NCBI GenBank assembly: GCA_964590495.1 | Contig: CAZPWQ010000019.1 | Coordinates: 1 to 36,841 of the forward strand | Source of the DNA: CAZPWQ01 sp964590495 | GTDB lineage: Bacteria; Bacteroidota; Rhodothermia; Balneolales; Balneolaceae | Direction: 5' to 3' | DNA: 36,841 nt | Shown here: one piece after another, positions 1 through 7,644 of the stretch | Layout of the letters: every line of letters begins with the position of its first letter | Position numbering within the stretch: the stretch's first letter is position 1 | Position numbers and translations under genes: made by a program | Notes under the pieces: model-generated | Seen by the model: the letters and a program-made list of their open reading frames with translations, nothing else | Told to the model about the DNA's origin: nothing | Databases searched by the model: none

Positions 1-2
1 GT

Positions 3-947
3 TTTATCGGGAGTCATTTGGCAGAATCCCTGCTGGCTCATAAAAAATACAGCGAGGTACGTTGTCTTGTTCGAACTAACGACAAATGGTTAAAAAATAA
101 AAGTTTTACAAGAGTCAAAGGCGACCTTGATGATCTGAATTTATTAAAGAAAGCGGTTCAGGATGTAGATGTTATTTTCCATTTAGCGGGTCTTGTTAAA
201 GCGCCAACATATCGTGAACTTGAGTACGCCAATGCCGACGCCACAGAAAACCTGTTGCGTATAGCAAAAAAAAGCAGAGTTCCAAAAATAGTGGTTCTTT
301 CTTCACTTGCAGCAGTGGGACCAAGTCATAACGGTCCGGTTACTGAAACAGATCCGATGAATCCTGTCAGTATGTATGGGAAATCCAAAAAGCGAATGGA
401 GGAAATTGTACATACACTGGATGATGGTTCAATTTCAATAACTATTCTGAGGCCTCCAGCCGTTTATGGACCGCGGGAAGAACAAATATACACCTTCTTT
501 AAAATGATGAATAAGCGTATATGTCCGATTGTAGGCGACGGACAGCATCCCAGGATTTCAATGGTTTATGTAGATGATGTGATTCAGGGTCTTTTAAAAG
601 GTGCTGAAGAAGTAACAAAAGGAGTACATACATATTTTATTTCCGGACCAGATGTATACACGTGGGATCAGCTCCGCGGAACTGTAAGTAAAGTATTGGG
701 TAAAAAATGCCTGCCGGTATATGTAAAACCGGGATTGGTTAAAAAAGTTGCCGGCATTCTTGAAAAAACCGCATCATTTTTCGGTGTTTACCCCGTTTTT
801 AACAGGGAAAAAGCAAACGAAATAGTTATGGAATGGACATGCTCCAGTAACAAAGCCCGGCAAGAGCTGGGATACGAACCGGAATATTCGTTGGATGAGG
901 GGATTTCACGCACCATACACTGGTATCAAAAACATCATTGGTTATAA
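3..947 (+). CDS. NAD-dependent epimerase/dehydratase (SDR), 5'-truncated
   Basis: This is an extended short-chain dehydrogenase/reductase, probably acting on a nucleotide sugar or sterol-like substrate. The open frame runs through the left window edge. The first codons read F-I-G-S-H-L, the second half of the Rossmann GxxGxxG loop, so the true start lies upstream and the in-frame TTG at 18 is not a start. Visible family features are the D-V-I-F-H-L-A strand, the VVLSSLAAVG strand carrying the catalytic Ser, and the Y-G-K-S-K motif (YxxxK), followed by RPPAVYGPRE. The C-terminal part carries the substrate domain and ends H-H-W-L. The stop is 7 bases before the next gene, suggesting co-transcription. 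The exact substrate cannot be read from the sequence. Confidence 0.9.
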   Translation, partial: FIGSHLAESLLAHKKYSEVRCLVRTNDKWLKNKSFTRVKGDLDDLNLLKKAVQDVDVIFHLAGLVKAPTYRELEYANADATENLLRIAKKSRVPKIVVLSSLAAVGPSHNGPVTETDPMNPVSMYGKSKKRMEEIVHTLDDGSISITILRPPAVYGPREEQIYTFFKMMNKRICPIVGDGQHPRISMVYVDDVIQGLLKGAEEVTKGVHTYFISGPDVYTWDQLRGTVSKVLGKKCLPVYVKPGLVKKVAGILEKTASFFGVYPVFNREKANEIVMEWTCSSNKARQELGYEPEYSLDEGISRTIHWYQKHHWL

Positions 948-954
948 TCAGATT

Positions 955-2508
955 ATGAAGATAATTCATTCAACAGCATTAATATTACTTTTTACTCTTC
1001 TGAGTTCCGGCAATGTCTTCGGACAACCTAACCTTGTTAAGGATTATTCTTTTGTGATGGAGATACCTTCCACGATTACCATAGAGGCTTCTCCGGCTCA
1101 TATATACGTACTTTCCGATACAGAAGGAATGGTTGTTTTCCGAAATAAACCGGATACGCTCCAGTGGCTGTATTCATCTACCGGGATGGAACAGCGTGGA
1201 TATAAGGCGACTGCAGATATTCGTTTTGCATACCTGTTCGGCGACAGCCGCCGCCTGACTGTGTTAGAACCCACTTCTGTACTTGGTGTTTATTCTTCTA
1301 CCCTCTTGCCGGCACAGCCCAAAGATGCCCGGCGAATTGATCAAAATCTGTATGTGGCTCTGGGCGATGAAGGTCTGGGTAAAATTTCCCTGGAAACACC
1401 AGCTGCTGTAGATTCAACTGTTGAACTTGTTGAGGGCTCCAAACTGGAAGGTGAAGAGATATTGGATCTCGAATCGTCAACTGATCAGTTGTTCGCCCTG
1501 GTATCGGAGAATAAAATCTTCGTTTTTAATGAATCAGAGAATTCCATAAATCTGGCCCGTGAAATTAACCTGAACCAGGATCTCAAAGCTATTTTTCTTA
1601 TTGAAAACACCCTTTATGGAGCAGATAACAACGGAAATATTTTTGAAGTAGATAATTCCGGCTCGCTCTCGAAGCTTGGGAGCATTGGCGAATCTGTAAA
1701 TAAAATAGAGGCCTGGCAAGACTGGCTGATTATTAAAGGTACTTCAAACAGGATATGGACATCCTATCAAAACCGGACTCCAACTTTATGGAAAGATGAT
1801 GAAGAGGCAGGTAATTATTTTGTTGTAAGTAAAGGACAGTTTTGGCTTTCGGAGTACAATCAAATCAGCAAAATAACAGAACATGACGCCGGTTCAGAGA
1901 TTAAAAATATAAACGATACCTCTTCTTCCTCCGGGACAGACGGACTGGCATTGCAGTCAATACCAAATCAAACAATCCCCTACTCAAAGCCGCTGCTGTT
2001 AACCCTGAATATGGAAAACAATTCATCCGTTGATGAAGTAAAATTCAATTATCAATCGGATGTAGAAAATGCAAAGATAAGAGGTAACAGCTTTTATTGG
2101 AATCCTTCCTCGAATGATGTGGGACAACATCGTTTCAAGATTATCGCAACGACCAGCAGTGGACAAACCGACAGTACCAGTTTCACCGTGGATGTTCGTT
2201 CTTTTAATGCTCCTCCCCGATTTGCCCCCATCCGGTCGATGACAATTCCGGTGGGCGAAGAATTTACATTACCATTCAGTGCTACTGATCCGGATGGAAT
2301 GGATCCAAAATTAGTTCGTTTTTTAGGGGTTAATTTGCCGGATGGTGCTGAAATTGATGAAAATATCGGTACATTCCGCTGGACACCCACTCCCCGCCAG
2401 GTTGGTGAAAATAAATTCAGAGTAATAGCAACCGATCAATTTGGCGCGGCATCTTCTGTTAATGTAACATTAGAAGTTACAGAGTCTGCCCAACGGGGTG
2501 ATGATTGA
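955..2508 (+). CDS. Secreted protein, propeller-like N-terminus plus cadherin-like domains
   Basis: Function is unknown. I place the start at the ATG at 955 because it opens a classic signal peptide (MKIIHSTALILLFTLLSSGN, cut near GNVFGQ). An in-frame start at 895 would overlap the upstream gene and add a non-signal leader. The first ~310 residues of the mature protein contain repeating strand-rich segments of WD/PQQ-propeller style (for example V-Y-S-S, Y-V-A-L-G-D-E-G-L). The last ~180 residues hold two Ig/cadherin-like modules of the dystroglycan/He_PIG type: each has the F.W.P....G.....V.A.D pattern, at SFYWNPSSNDVGQH and TFRWTPTPRQVGEN. Such modules usually mediate binding outside the cytoplasm. 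There is no lipobox Cys and no C-terminal sorting domain, so a periplasmic or outer-surface location is inferred. Confidence 0.75.
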   Translation: MKIIHSTALILLFTLLSSGNVFGQPNLVKDYSFVMEIPSTITIEASPAHIYVLSDTEGMVVFRNKPDTLQWLYSSTGMEQRGYKATADIRFAYLFGDSRRLTVLEPTSVLGVYSSTLLPAQPKDARRIDQNLYVALGDEGLGKISLETPAAVDSTVELVEGSKLEGEEILDLESSTDQLFALVSENKIFVFNESENSINLAREINLNQDLKAIFLIENTLYGADNNGNIFEVDNSGSLSKLGSIGESVNKIEAWQDWLIIKGTSNRIWTSYQNRTPTLWKDDEEAGNYFVVSKGQFWLSEYNQISKITEHDAGSEIKNINDTSSSSGTDGLALQSIPNQTIPYSKPLLLTLNMENNSSVDEVKFNYQSDVENAKIRGNSFYWNPSSNDVGQHRFKIIATTSSGQTDSTSFTVDVRSFNAPPRFAPIRSMTIPVGEEFTLPFSATDPDGMDPKLVRFLGVNLPDGAEIDENIGTFRWTPTPRQVGENKFRVIATDQFGAASSVNVTLEVTESAQRGDD

Positions 2509-2577
2509 CAGAAATCAATTATACTGGGCTTTAGGATATTATCTATGCGATCTATATTTCGCATTCCAAAACATAAC

Positions 2578-2609
2578 ATACTGGCACAAGCGGACGCTTG
2601 CGCCAGTAT
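2578..2609. repeat. REP-like palindrome, 14-bp arms, loop GGAC
   Basis: The arms ATACTGGCACAAGC and GCTTGCGCCAGTAT pair with one mismatch around a GGAC loop. The element lies just upstream of mutY. A second hairpin with the same CAAGC...ACGCTTG core lies at 10559-10578. It is probably a short dispersed palindromic repeat rather than a terminator, since no T-run follows on either strand. Confidence 0.7.
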
Positions 2610-2678
2610 GATTTTAAAGCCTGGGACCAGCATCCGCATTTTATAAAATCCAAACATAATAATTTAACGGCTTTATTT

Positions 2679-3773
2679 GTGACTGACGATACTTTTCGAT
2701 CCAGTCTTCTTAACTGGTATGATCAATTTAAGCGAGTACTCCCCTGGAGGGATTGTGGTGATCCTTATAAAATCTGGCTTTCGGAAATCATGCTGCAACA
2801 AACCCGCGTTGATCAGGCCACACCTTATTTTAATAGATTTATCTCACGATTCCCCACAGTTTATGATCTGGCAGAAGCAGATCAACAGGAAGTACTGAAA
2901 GTGTGGGAAGGTCTCGGTTATTACAGCAGAGCTCGAAACCTCCATCATGCGGCCAAAACAGTTGTCAATAAGTTTGACGGAAAAGTACCCGACAATTGGG
3001 ATGATATTAAGAAATTAAAAGGTGTAGGCCCCTACACCGCATCTGCGGTACTTAGCATAGCTTATCAAAAACCGCATGCCGTAGTTGATGGGAATGTTAT
3101 TCGGGTATTAAGCCGGTATTTCGGAATCGAGGAAGATGTCCGCAGTACGAAGACTAAAAATCTGATCCAGGATTATGCCACCGATCTTATAGATGAGGAA
3201 CGACCCGGTGATTTTAACCAGGCTCTGATGGAGTTGGGAGCTACTGTCTGTGCACCTTCGAATGCTGAATGCAAAAGCTGTCCATTAAAGGTTAACTGTA
3301 CGGCCTATAAAACGATGAAAACGGATGAAATCCCTTACAAATCCCCGGCTAAAAAACGTCCGCATCATCATATCGGGGTTGGAATTATTCAAAATGAACA
3401 GCAAAATGTGTTAATTGCGCTGCGTCCCGAAGATGCTATGCTCGGCGGTTTATGGGAATTTCCGGGAGGTAAACAGAAGAAGGATGAAGAAATTGAAGAC
3501 ACAGTCATCCGTGAGCTAAATGAAGAACTCGGGGTAGATGTTTCTATTACCAGACCATTTATGAAACTTGATCACGCTTATTCACATTTTAAAATCACTC
3601 TTCATGCTTTTTTATGCGAGCTGAAAAATGGAACACCTTCTCCGAACAGCAGTCAAAGAGTTCGCTGGGTTTCACTCCGGGAACTTAACGACTATCCCTT
3701 TCCCAAAGCCAATCGCAAGCTAACTGAAAAACTGTTGAGCCTGAATAAAGGCCAAAAAGAATTAAATATTTAA
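2679..3773 (+). CDS. mutY: A/G-specific adenine DNA glycosylase MutY with Nudix-type C-domain
   Basis: MutY removes adenine mispaired with 8-oxoguanine in base excision repair. The GTG at 2679 is chosen as start because from there the protein aligns with the usual MutY N-terminus (L-N-W-Y-D...L-P-W-R). The in-frame TTG at 2598 sits inside a palindromic repeat and adds 27 unrelated residues. Counting from the GTG (364 aa): catalytic Glu36 in W-L-S-E-I-M-L-Q-Q-T, the helix-hairpin-helix L-K-G-V-G-P-Y-T-A (113-121), catalytic Asp137 in V-V-D-G-N-V, and the [4Fe-4S] ligands Cys191, 198, 201, 207 in exact C-x6-C-x2-C-x5-C spacing. The C-terminal domain has the H-A-Y-S-H motif that contacts 8-oxoG. 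Unusually, it also has a complete Nudix box at 264-286 (G-x5-E-x7-R-E-x2-E-E-x-G-V). The stop is 5 bases before the next gene. Confidence 0.95.
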   Translation: MTDDTFRSSLLNWYDQFKRVLPWRDCGDPYKIWLSEIMLQQTRVDQATPYFNRFISRFPTVYDLAEADQQEVLKVWEGLGYYSRARNLHHAAKTVVNKFDGKVPDNWDDIKKLKGVGPYTASAVLSIAYQKPHAVVDGNVIRVLSRYFGIEEDVRSTKTKNLIQDYATDLIDEERPGDFNQALMELGATVCAPSNAECKSCPLKVNCTAYKTMKTDEIPYKSPAKKRPHHHIGVGIIQNEQQNVLIALRPEDAMLGGLWEFPGGKQKKDEEIEDTVIRELNEELGVDVSITRPFMKLDHAYSHFKITLHAFLCELKNGTPSPNSSQRVRWVSLRELNDYPFPKANRKLTEKLLSLNKGQKELNI

Positions 3774-3778
3774 ATAAA

Positions 3779-4621
3779 GTGGTGCCTGAGAAGTTTAAGA
3801 AGCGTTCGCAAAATGATATTCTGGAATTAAAACCCTTTCTGGACGAATGGGTAAAGCGGGTGGAAAAGCCGTCGTATATTAATTCGGATCCTGTTCTTTT
3901 CATGCATGCTTTCAATGATAAGACGGATCAGCTGCTGGCTGGTTTTTTTGCAGCGATCATGGCTTGGGGACGGCGTGATGTTGTTATCAGCAAAGTACAG
4001 AACCTGCTCGATCGAATGGACAATCGCCCCGCCGAATTCATCGGCAACTTTTCAGAGAAGGATGTTCCCAGATTGGACGGTTTCAAACACCGCACTTTCA
4101 AACCGATTGACATTAAATGGCTCGTAAAGATCCTCCAGAAAATAGTACTTAAATACGGTACGTTTGAAAATTTTTGGGAGCATTGTCATCGTAAATCCCT
4201 GGAAAATGAACAACCGCTGATGACGATCTTTCATGAAGAATTCTTTGCACAATATCCCGAATCACCGCAACGCACGCGCAAACATGTCTCCAATGCTGAC
4301 AAGAAAAGCTCATGCAAACGCCTTTACCTCTTTTTAAGATGGTCGATAAGAAATAACAGTCCCGTTGATCTGGGACTTATGAATTTTATCGCTCCTTCAC
4401 ACCTGATGATCCCGCTGGATGTCCATGTTGCAAGACAGGCACGGATGCTGGGACTAATGTCCCGCCGTTATAACGACTGGAAAGCCGTTAAAGAACTTAC
4501 AGAAGCTATGCGTTTGCTTGACCCTTCAGATCCCGCCAAATATGACTACGCCCTGTTCGGCTTAGGAGTAAATCCGGGTAGCATTCCGATAGGATTAATC
4601 GTAAATCAAAATGTAGCTTAA
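3779..4621 (+). CDS. DUF2400 / TIGR02757 family protein
   Basis: This 280-residue protein belongs to an uncharacterised family common in Bacteroidota. It starts with GTG five bases after the mutY stop, so the two are very likely co-transcribed. Recognisable family landmarks are A-A-I-M-A-W-G-R-R-D near residue 60, a central helical region with F-K-H-R-T-F, a stretch starting R-W-S-I-R-N near residue 185, and the C-terminal D-Y-A-L-F-G-L-G. The segment P-L-D-V-H-V-A-R-Q-A-R-M-L-G (Asp214) resembles the V-D-G-N-V-I-R-V-L-S-R segment of MutY that carries the catalytic Asp. That suggests a distant HhH-GPD glycosylase relationship, which is inference only. No iron-sulfur cysteine cluster is present. 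A role in DNA repair would fit the mutY linkage but is unproven. Confidence 0.85.
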   Translation: MVPEKFKKRSQNDILELKPFLDEWVKRVEKPSYINSDPVLFMHAFNDKTDQLLAGFFAAIMAWGRRDVVISKVQNLLDRMDNRPAEFIGNFSEKDVPRLDGFKHRTFKPIDIKWLVKILQKIVLKYGTFENFWEHCHRKSLENEQPLMTIFHEEFFAQYPESPQRTRKHVSNADKKSSCKRLYLFLRWSIRNNSPVDLGLMNFIAPSHLMIPLDVHVARQARMLGLMSRRYNDWKAVKELTEAMRLLDPSDPAKYDYALFGLGVNPGSIPIGLIVNQNVA

Positions 4622-4683
4622 TAGAACACGGATATGACGGATACAGCGGAGCGTAGCAGATTATATTAAATAATTGGCAGTGT

Positions 4684-4702
4684 TCATCCGTTTTATCCGC
4701 GT
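4684..4702. repeat. Short dispersed intergenic repeat (TCATCCGTTT..ATCCGCGT)
   Basis: The 19-base segment reads TCATCCGTTTTATCCGCGT. It recurs with a two-base insertion at 28867-28887 ahead of xseA. An imperfect inverted counterpart (ACGGATATGACGGATA) lies at about 4626-4641, so this copy may fold. It sits between DUF2400 and the rpsU promoter. Confidence 0.5.
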
Positions 4703-4775
4703 CATCAGCGTTACCATTCCCGGAATGTTAATTATTTAAAAATCGTTATTAGTATGGTATTTAAGAAAAAATCCT

Positions 4776-4783
4776 TATATTTG
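4776..4783 (+). promoter_or_regulatory. Promoter -7 box of rpsU (TATATTTG)
   Basis: TATATTTG is an exact match to the Bacteroidota sigma-A -7 consensus TAnnTTTG, 37 bases before the rpsU start. No convincing -33 TTTG lies at the usual distance upstream. The same octamer recurs upstream of serS and pyrC. Confidence 0.6.
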
Positions 4784-4820
4784 AGGGCTGAAATTTTGAA
4801 GAAAAACAATTTGATATTAT

Positions 4821-5015
4821 ATGGTTGGAGTTAAAGTAAAAGATAATGAAAGCATTGACCGGGCTATCAACCGCTTTAAAAAGCTGGTTACCCGTTCACG
4901 GATTTTAAACGAATACAAAGAGAATCAACAGTATACAAAGCCTTCGGAAGAGCGCAGAGAGGCATTGAAGAGAAGTATTCGTGAAGAACGCCGTCGCCAG
5001 CGTCACAATTACTAG
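4821..5015 (+). CDS. rpsU: 30S ribosomal protein S21 (bS21)
   Basis: The 64-residue protein is the small-subunit protein bS21, which binds near the anti-Shine-Dalgarno end of 16S rRNA on the 30S platform. It has the usual bS21 start (M-V-G-V-K-V-K-D-N-E-S-I-D-R-A), the R-F-K-K core, and a very basic C-terminal helix (R-E-E-R-R-R-Q-R-H-N-Y). Length and composition are normal for the family. It is monocistronic here, with its own TATATTTG promoter and a hairpin terminator at 5037. bS21 has been linked to leaderless/weak Shine-Dalgarno translation in Bacteroidota, which fits the weak ribosome sites in this window. Confidence 0.95.
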   Translation: MVGVKVKDNESIDRAINRFKKLVTRSRILNEYKENQQYTKPSEERREALKRSIREERRRQRHNY

Positions 5016-5036
5016 ACGTTGTTTTAAAAATATTTC

Positions 5037-5070
5037 AGGCTCTTTAACTTTGTGTTAGAGGGCTTTTTTT
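5037..5070 (+). terminator. Rho-independent terminator of rpsU
   Basis: The left arm AGGCTCTTTAAC (5037-5048) pairs with GTTAGAGGGCT (5054-5064), with one bulge and two G-U pairs, around a TTTGT loop. A run of seven T follows (5064-5070). The right arm and T-run also encode the last codons and stop of the convergent radA. Confidence 0.75.
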
Positions 5071-6419
5071 ATAGCTTGTGAAATATTATCCGCCTTACCA
5101 ATTTTTAAGGCTATATCTTTTTGGGATTTACTTGATCGTGGAATGACAGCTTTCTCAAATCCCATTTTTTGTATCTCACCCAATCGCTGTTCTATTTTAT
5201 TCACTGTCCTTATTTCCCCGCCAAGACCTACCTCACCAATAAAAGCAATATTTCCGGATATTGATTTATCCTTATAACTGGACACCAGTGCACAAATTAC
5301 CCCGAGATCTGCCGCGGGATCATTTATCTTAAGCCCGCCGGCAACATTCAAATATACATCCTGTCCGGAAAACTGGTATCCGCCCCTTTTCTCCAGGACA
5401 GCCAATAGCAATGAAAGGCGACGATGATCAAATCCGTTGGCCGTTCGCTGCGGCATACCATAATTACTGGGCGTTACCAGTGCCTGAACTTCGATCAATA
5501 GCGGACGTGAGCCCTCAATGGAACAGATAACTGCATTTCCGCTGATATCACGGTCGTAATCCGAAAGGAACAATTGAGAGGGATTCAGTACATCGACCAA
5601 TCCCGACTCACGCATTTCAAACACACCCACTTCCTGCGCCGGCCCGAATCTGTTCTTTACGCTGCGGAGCATTCGATAATTATAATTACTGTCGCCCTCA
5701 AATTGAAGTACGGTATCTACCATATGCTCCAGCACTCGCGGACCTGCAAGGTCACCTTCTTTTGTAACATGTCCGATCACGAGCGTAGTTATATTTTGTT
5801 TCTTTGCCAGTTGCTGCAATAATGCCGCACACTCTTTTACCTGTTGCACACTGCCGGCCATGCTTGAAAGTTCGGTACGATATACAGTCTGAATCGAATC
5901 GACAATCAGAAGGTCCGGATTTACTTCCTGTGCTTGTGAGAGCACATTATTAATATTTGTTTCCGTATAAATAAACAGGTTTTCAGATTTTACTCCCAGC
6001 CGTTGGGCGCGCTGTTTTATTTGTCCTGCTGATTCCTCTCCGGCACAATATAAAATTTTGAGTTCAGGTTGTGATTTAGCTATCTGTAACGTGAGGGTAC
6101 TTTTACCGATTCCCGGATCACCGCCTATCAAAACAAACGATCCGGGCACGAAACCACCCCCAAGTACCCGATCAAATTCAGGTATATTACTTAAAAACCT
6201 GTTTTCAGACTGCTGGTCAATATCATCCAGTTTCTGTGGAGGGCTTGATTTCTCCAAACCATCGACTTTACCCTTATGGGATTTACCCGAACTTTTATTT
6301 CTCTCAACCTTATACTCCCTGAATGTATGCCAATTGCCGCAGTTTGGACAGTTCCCCAGCCATTTCGTTGAAGTGTGTCCGCATTCATCACACAGATATT
6401 GGATTCGATCTTTTGCCAT
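5055..6419 (-). CDS. radA: DNA repair protein RadA (Sms)
   Basis: RadA is a RecA-like hexameric helicase that drives branch migration during recombination and natural transformation. The 454-residue protein has the full architecture. An N-terminal zinc finger has Cys10, 13, 24 and 27. The Walker A motif G-G-D-P-G-I-G-K-S-T is at about 99-108, and Walker B is L-L-I-V-D-S. The RadA-specific K-N-R-F-G motif is in the middle, and the C-terminal Lon-like domain carries A-G-G-L-K-I-N-D-P-A-A-D-L. It lies 3 bases downstream of the flippase-like gene on the same strand, so an operon is likely. Its 3' end overlaps the rpsU terminator. dprA, which acts in the same transformation/recombination pathway, is also in this window. 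Confidence 0.96.
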   Translation of the reverse strand: MAKDRIQYLCDECGHTSTKWLGNCPNCGNWHTFREYKVERNKSSGKSHKGKVDGLEKSSPPQKLDDIDQQSENRFLSNIPEFDRVLGGGFVPGSFVLIGGDPGIGKSTLTLQIAKSQPELKILYCAGEESAGQIKQRAQRLGVKSENLFIYTETNINNVLSQAQEVNPDLLIVDSIQTVYRTELSSMAGSVQQVKECAALLQQLAKKQNITTLVIGHVTKEGDLAGPRVLEHMVDTVLQFEGDSNYNYRMLRSVKNRFGPAQEVGVFEMRESGLVDVLNPSQLFLSDYDRDISGNAVICSIEGSRPLLIEVQALVTPSNYGMPQRTANGFDHRRLSLLLAVLEKRGGYQFSGQDVYLNVAGGLKINDPAADLGVICALVSSYKDKSISGNIAFIGEVGLGGEIRTVNKIEQRLGEIQKMGFEKAVIPRSSKSQKDIALKIGKADNISQAIKKAL

Positions 6420-6422
6420 AGG

Positions 6423-7514
6423 TCAGTTTGAATCCTGCGAAGTGAGGTTGCTTGTTATCTCCTCCTGCTCATTTATACCAAGGTTTTCCACCACCGAACG
6501 GTTTATATACCATGTTGTAGCCATCATTCCGAAACCAACAGTTATATAATAAGCGATTATTCGCCACGCAAAAACAGCAAGGCCGATAAACGCTTTGCGA
6601 TCCATCAATGGTCCCTGGAAAATGGCAAATAATCCTTCAACGCCTCCGCTGCCGCCCGGGGTAGGCATGATCAGAAAGGCGAGATTCATGGCAAGGCTCC
6701 TTAAGGCAGAGAGAACCACATCAGCAGGAAGAAGGCTTAAAACCACAATAGTCGGGAGGGCGATCCGCGCCAGCCACGACATTGTGGATAGAAGAAAAGC
6801 ATTAAACAGGAAACTCTTCGGCTTTTTTCGAAGCTCGTGAGAATATTCCTCCAGATTATCGGCTTCTTCACTTACCTGGTCCTTCCATTTCCGCAAAAAC
6901 GGGAGCTTAAATACGCTGTTTACGACCTTTTTTATCGCTGCAGGATTCTTCAAAACTCCATATGCCATCAATCCGGCATACGATAAAAGTCCGGCATATA
7001 ACAAAAACATTGATACATTACCGACCAGACCTATATTATCCGGTACGACATCGTAAAACAATCCAATAAACAGAAGAAACGGAATTGCCATGGCAAAGAA
7101 CAACTGATCCAGTAAAACACTGTAAAGAATAATAGCAGTAGACTGGCCAAGGCGGAACCCCTCCTTCGTCATTGCATATGTTGCCATAGGTGCTCCCCCG
7201 ATCGTTGATGGAGTAATAGAAGAAGTAAAATCCCAGCTGAGCATTACACGTAATGAAGCCATCCAGCTTAACTGTTTTTCGGATAAATACCTGATTTTAG
7301 CCGAAACGAACCACAATCGAAGAAAAGAGACGATTAAAGCGATAATTAAACCGGGAAGACGTTTGGGTTTCAGATGTTCCAGCACACCCGGCGTATAAGT
7401 TAAATAAACTACGAATGCCATTGAACCTACACTCAATGCAATAGAAATAAGAAGATATTTCTTTGAAAAGAACCTTTGGGGATCTTCTTGTATGTTTTCG
7501 GCTTTATTAGGCAA
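6423..7514 (-). CDS. Flippase-like integral membrane protein (LPG synthase TM-domain family, YbhN type)
   Basis: This polytopic inner-membrane protein of the lysylphosphatidylglycerol synthase transmembrane-domain family has 363 residues and about eight hydrophobic segments. The first is at about 19-41. Family hallmarks are S-S-I-T-P-S-T-I-G-G-A-P near residue 100 and M-P-T-P-G-G-S-G-G-V-E-G near residue 285, the two glycine-rich re-entrant motifs of the flippase-like fold. There is no soluble aminoacyl-transferase domain, so lipid translocation is more likely than lysyl transfer; the lipid substrate is unknown. The start is a TTG at 7514, because no ATG occurs before the first membrane helix. 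It is 3 bases upstream of radA. Confidence 0.85.
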   Translation of the reverse strand: MPNKAENIQEDPQRFFSKKYLLISIALSVGSMAFVVYLTYTPGVLEHLKPKRLPGLIIALIVSFLRLWFVSAKIRYLSEKQLSWMASLRVMLSWDFTSSITPSTIGGAPMATYAMTKEGFRLGQSTAIILYSVLLDQLFFAMAIPFLLFIGLFYDVVPDNIGLVGNVSMFLLYAGLLSYAGLMAYGVLKNPAAIKKVVNSVFKLPFLRKWKDQVSEEADNLEEYSHELRKKPKSFLFNAFLLSTMSWLARIALPTIVVLSLLPADVVLSALRSLAMNLAFLIMPTPGGSGGVEGLFAIFQGPLMDRKAFIGLAVFAWRIIAYYITVGFGMMATTWYINRSVVENLGINEQEEITSNLTSQDSN

Positions 7515-7591
7515 AAAAAAACTATTTGAGGATGTTACGTCATGGAATTTTAGCTTCAGAAATCAATCAATACACAATTAAGAAAGATATC

Positions 7592-7627
7592 AAAAAAAAG
7601 GCCCTATGGAATAATCCATAAGGCCTT
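7592..7627 (-). terminator. Rho-independent terminator of fbaB
   Basis: Read on the minus strand, AAGGCCTTATGGA (7627-7615) pairs with TCCATAGGGCCTT (7610-7598) around TTAT with one G-U pair. The stem then runs into eight T (7599-7592). It lies 17 bases beyond the aldolase stop and is a strong, canonical terminator. Confidence 0.9.
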
Positions 7628-7644
7628 ATATAATAGTGTTAAGT

